Positions 7,334-8,667 of a stretch of DNA of 8,667 nt are shown here, piece after piece. The stretch's first letter is position 1, and every line of letters begins with the position of its first letter. The stretch lies in assembly GCA_012033095.1 (NCBI GenBank), contig JAAUPO010000062.1, positions 1 to 8,667 on the forward strand. Direction: 5' to 3'. The stretch comes from Synechococcaceae cyanobacterium RL_1_2. Lineage in GTDB: Bacteria; Cyanobacteriota; Cyanobacteriia; Cyanobacteriales; JAAUPO01. A model generated the notes under the pieces. The model worked only from the letters and a program-made list of their open reading frames with translations. It was not told the DNA's origin and ran no database searches. The translations under genes and the position numbers were made by a program.

Positions 7334-7387
7334 ATTTGCATGTTGCCCCTAAATCCCCTAAATCCGCCAAATTTGGGAAACTTTTAA
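7311..7387 (+). repeat. Dispersed repeat, copy 2 (forms the 3' end of the chorismate lyase gene)
   Basis: This is the second copy of the repeat at 6041-6110, with the same orientation. Its first 23 bases encode the last residues and stop codon of the chorismate lyase (EAAYQVN, TGA at 7331-7333). The rest fills most of the 102-bp gap to the end of surE. Confidence 0.65.
7367..7385. terminator. Possible weak bidirectional terminator between convergent genes
   Basis: The perfect palindrome CCAAATTTGG (7367-7376) is followed by GAAACTTTT on the plus strand and sits in the 102-bp gap between the convergent chorismate lyase and surE genes. The stem is short and AT-rich, so termination here is only suggested by position. 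Confidence 0.3.
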
Positions 7388-7435
7388 GATTCGATCCTAG
7401 ATAACCGTAGCGACTTCCCCTGACTTGTCTAAGGA

Positions 7436-8262
7436 TTATTTTTTCCCAGATAGATCCATCTCAACGCGATCGCGGTAATCGTCTAATTGATGGAGGGCAG
7501 TTAAATTAAAATCCAGGGGAGTAATGGTAATGTAGTTTTGTTTGATGGCTAATACATCAATGGGAATGTCCTGGGAAATGCTGGGGTGATGGGGTTGTTC
7601 TAAATCCTCGATCGCTTCCCCTGCTAACCAATAATAGGTTTTACCCCTAGGATCAACCCGTTTAGTGAACGAATCAATATAACGACGTAAACCAAGACGG
7701 GTTAATTGAATGCCCTTAATCAGAGTAATATCATCCACCGGCGGAATGTTGACATTAAATAAACTAGCAGGCAAATTTTGTTGATAAATATGGGTTATCA
7801 CTTGGTGGGCACATTCCGCCGCAATATTAAACCGGTGATCCGTGTAGCTAGCCAGACTAAAAGCAATACTAGTTAAACCCTCCATTAAACCCTCCATGGC
7901 CGCGGATACTGTCCCGGAATAGATAGTATCGTTCCCCAGGTTAGGCCCGTGGTTGATCCCAGAGACCACTAGATCCGGCGTTCGTCTAAAAGTGCGGTTA
8001 ATGCTAATTTCACGCAATCCGAGGGGTTACCAGAACAAGCCCAAGCTTTTACCCCCTCACGAAAGAGACCATCTACGGGTTCTACACGAATGGGTTCATG
8101 GATGGTGAGACTATGGCCCGTCGCCGATCGCTCCTTATCTGGACAGACCACTGTCACTAAATGACCTTGGGCCGCTAGGGTATTAGCTAGGGTGCGGATC
8201 CCCATGGCAAAGATACCATCATCGTTACTGACCAGGATGCGGAGGGGCTGGGGTGAGACCAT
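7436..8262 (-). CDS. surE: 5'/3'-nucleotidase SurE (one frameshift)
   Basis: SurE is a metal-dependent cytoplasmic phosphatase acting on nucleoside 5'- and 3'-monophosphates, also linked to stationary-phase survival. The upstream frame has [14 protein letters not shown] with the metal-binding Asp pair (Asp14 and Asp15 from ATG 8262), [14 protein letters not shown] and [19 protein letters not shown]. The downstream frame has [42 protein letters not shown] and [15 protein letters not shown]. One missing G at 7977-7978 (+ strand) joins them as LLDERPDLVVSG, giving 275 aa, which is normal for the family. I chose ATG 8262 because it places the SNDDG motif near the N-terminus as in other SurE proteins. 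In-frame Met codons reach back to 8385 but would add a 41-residue tail without family character. The gene is convergent with the chorismate lyase. Confidence 0.88.
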
Positions 8263-8505
8263 GGGGTTAATCGCTTGAGGTGAGACTAAATTTTCGTTCC
8301 GTCCCATCATAATATTTTGCCCGATATTTTGCCTGGGCCGATGGGCGGGAAAATTGATGTAACTGTAACCAGATCCATGGGGCAATTGTTGATCTGGCTG
8401 GATATTGTTGGCAACTAATCTAATCGATTCTGTTTAGGGTCTGTCATCATTTAAGCCCAAAACCGAGGTTAGACAAGGATTTCAGTTGAACACTAATTAC
8501 CTTGG
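8263..8505. other. surE upstream region
   Basis: The surE frame stays open back to 8385, but I see no conserved sequence in it. The sequence GGTGAGAC occurs twice (8252-8259 and 8280-8287), so the frame encodes VSP twice. Further upstream, TTGTCT and TAAATG lie 17 bases apart on the minus strand near 8479-8451, a weak promoter match. No other feature is evident. Confidence 0.3.
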
Positions 8506-8640
8506 TGGTGCAGAAAACTTTTTCAAATCGAAAATAAACAAATGTACTACAAGCCAAAAGCCTTAACTGTCGTTAAAAATCTGATAATTTCCATTTTTGG
8601 AAACAACGAGTTTAGTGGGTTTCAGGACTTTTCTGCACCA
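8506..8640. mobile_element. MITE-like element, 135 bp with 14-bp terminal inverted repeats
   Basis: The left end TGGTGCAGAAAACT (8506-8519) and right end ACTTTTCTGCACCA (8627-8640) are inverted repeats matching at 13 of 14 positions. The interior is AT-rich, has a perfect 6-bp-stem, 4-base-loop hairpin (TTTCCA/TGGAAA, 8588-8603), and encodes no transposase. No target-site duplication is evident in the immediate flanks. Its size and layout fit a non-autonomous miniature transposable element. It could also be a deletion derivative of an insertion sequence. The family is not recognised. Confidence 0.55.
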
Positions 8641-8667
8641 TTAAGATAACTCCCCTAAAGTTTTAAC

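Noticed and set aside
8542..8649. 35-codon plus-strand open frame starting MYYKPKALTVV
   Set aside because: It lies almost entirely within the MITE-like element and ends through its inverted repeat. It has no ribosome binding site or family similarity that I can see.
1..8667. CRISPR array, tRNA gene, toxin-antitoxin pair or phage defence system
   Set aside because: There are no regularly spaced direct repeats with spacers, no cloverleaf-like sequence and no nuclease, helicase or toxin motifs in any frame that I could read.

Overview
The window looks like chromosomal DNA of a cyanobacterium. Six exact copies of the HIP1 octamer GCGATCGC occur in 8.7 kb (680, 1013, 1564, 3363, 5992 and 7466), where well under one is expected by chance. 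One gene is a chorismate lyase of the type cyanobacteria use for plastoquinone. The species cannot be named from the sequence alone.

Layout, left to right. At 31-141, on the minus strand, there is a near-consensus sigma-70 promoter with an A-tract UP element. The transcript leaving the left edge looks like a ribosomal RNA leader, so a 16S gene probably lies just outside. A lipoprotein-type molybdate-binding protein (modA, 287-1074, +) diverges from it. Facing modA, and overlapping its 3' end by 34 bp, is one very long minus-strand gene (5938 down to 1041). Once repaired it encodes a soluble hybrid histidine kinase of about 1632 residues, with the order PAS-like, GAF, GAF, four PAS, HisKA, HATPase, two receiver domains and HPt. 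A gene-free stretch of about 770 bp (5939-6712) follows, full of short repeats. Then come a chorismate lyase (6713-7333, +) and a convergent SurE nucleotidase (8262 down to 7436, -). At the right edge is a 135-bp element with terminal inverted repeats that resembles a MITE.

The most striking property is that every one of the four genes is broken by single-base indels: one in modA, five in the kinase, two in the chorismate lyase and one in surE. Each lies in or beside a mononucleotide run. In every case, correcting one base restores a continuous, family-typical protein with no premature stop. Corrected lengths come out as whole codons: modA 262 aa, kinase 1632 aa, chorismate lyase 206 aa and SurE about 275 aa. 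This pattern fits uncorrected sequencing or assembly error much better than gene decay, although decay cannot be excluded from the sequence.

The genes do not form an operon and share no obvious pathway: molybdate uptake, a phosphorelay sensor, the first committed plastoquinone step and nucleotide or stationary-phase housekeeping. I find no CRISPR array, tRNA, phage gene, intact transposase or recognisable defence system. I regard this as an ordinary chromosomal region whose interest lies in the kinase architecture, the repeats and the indel signature.
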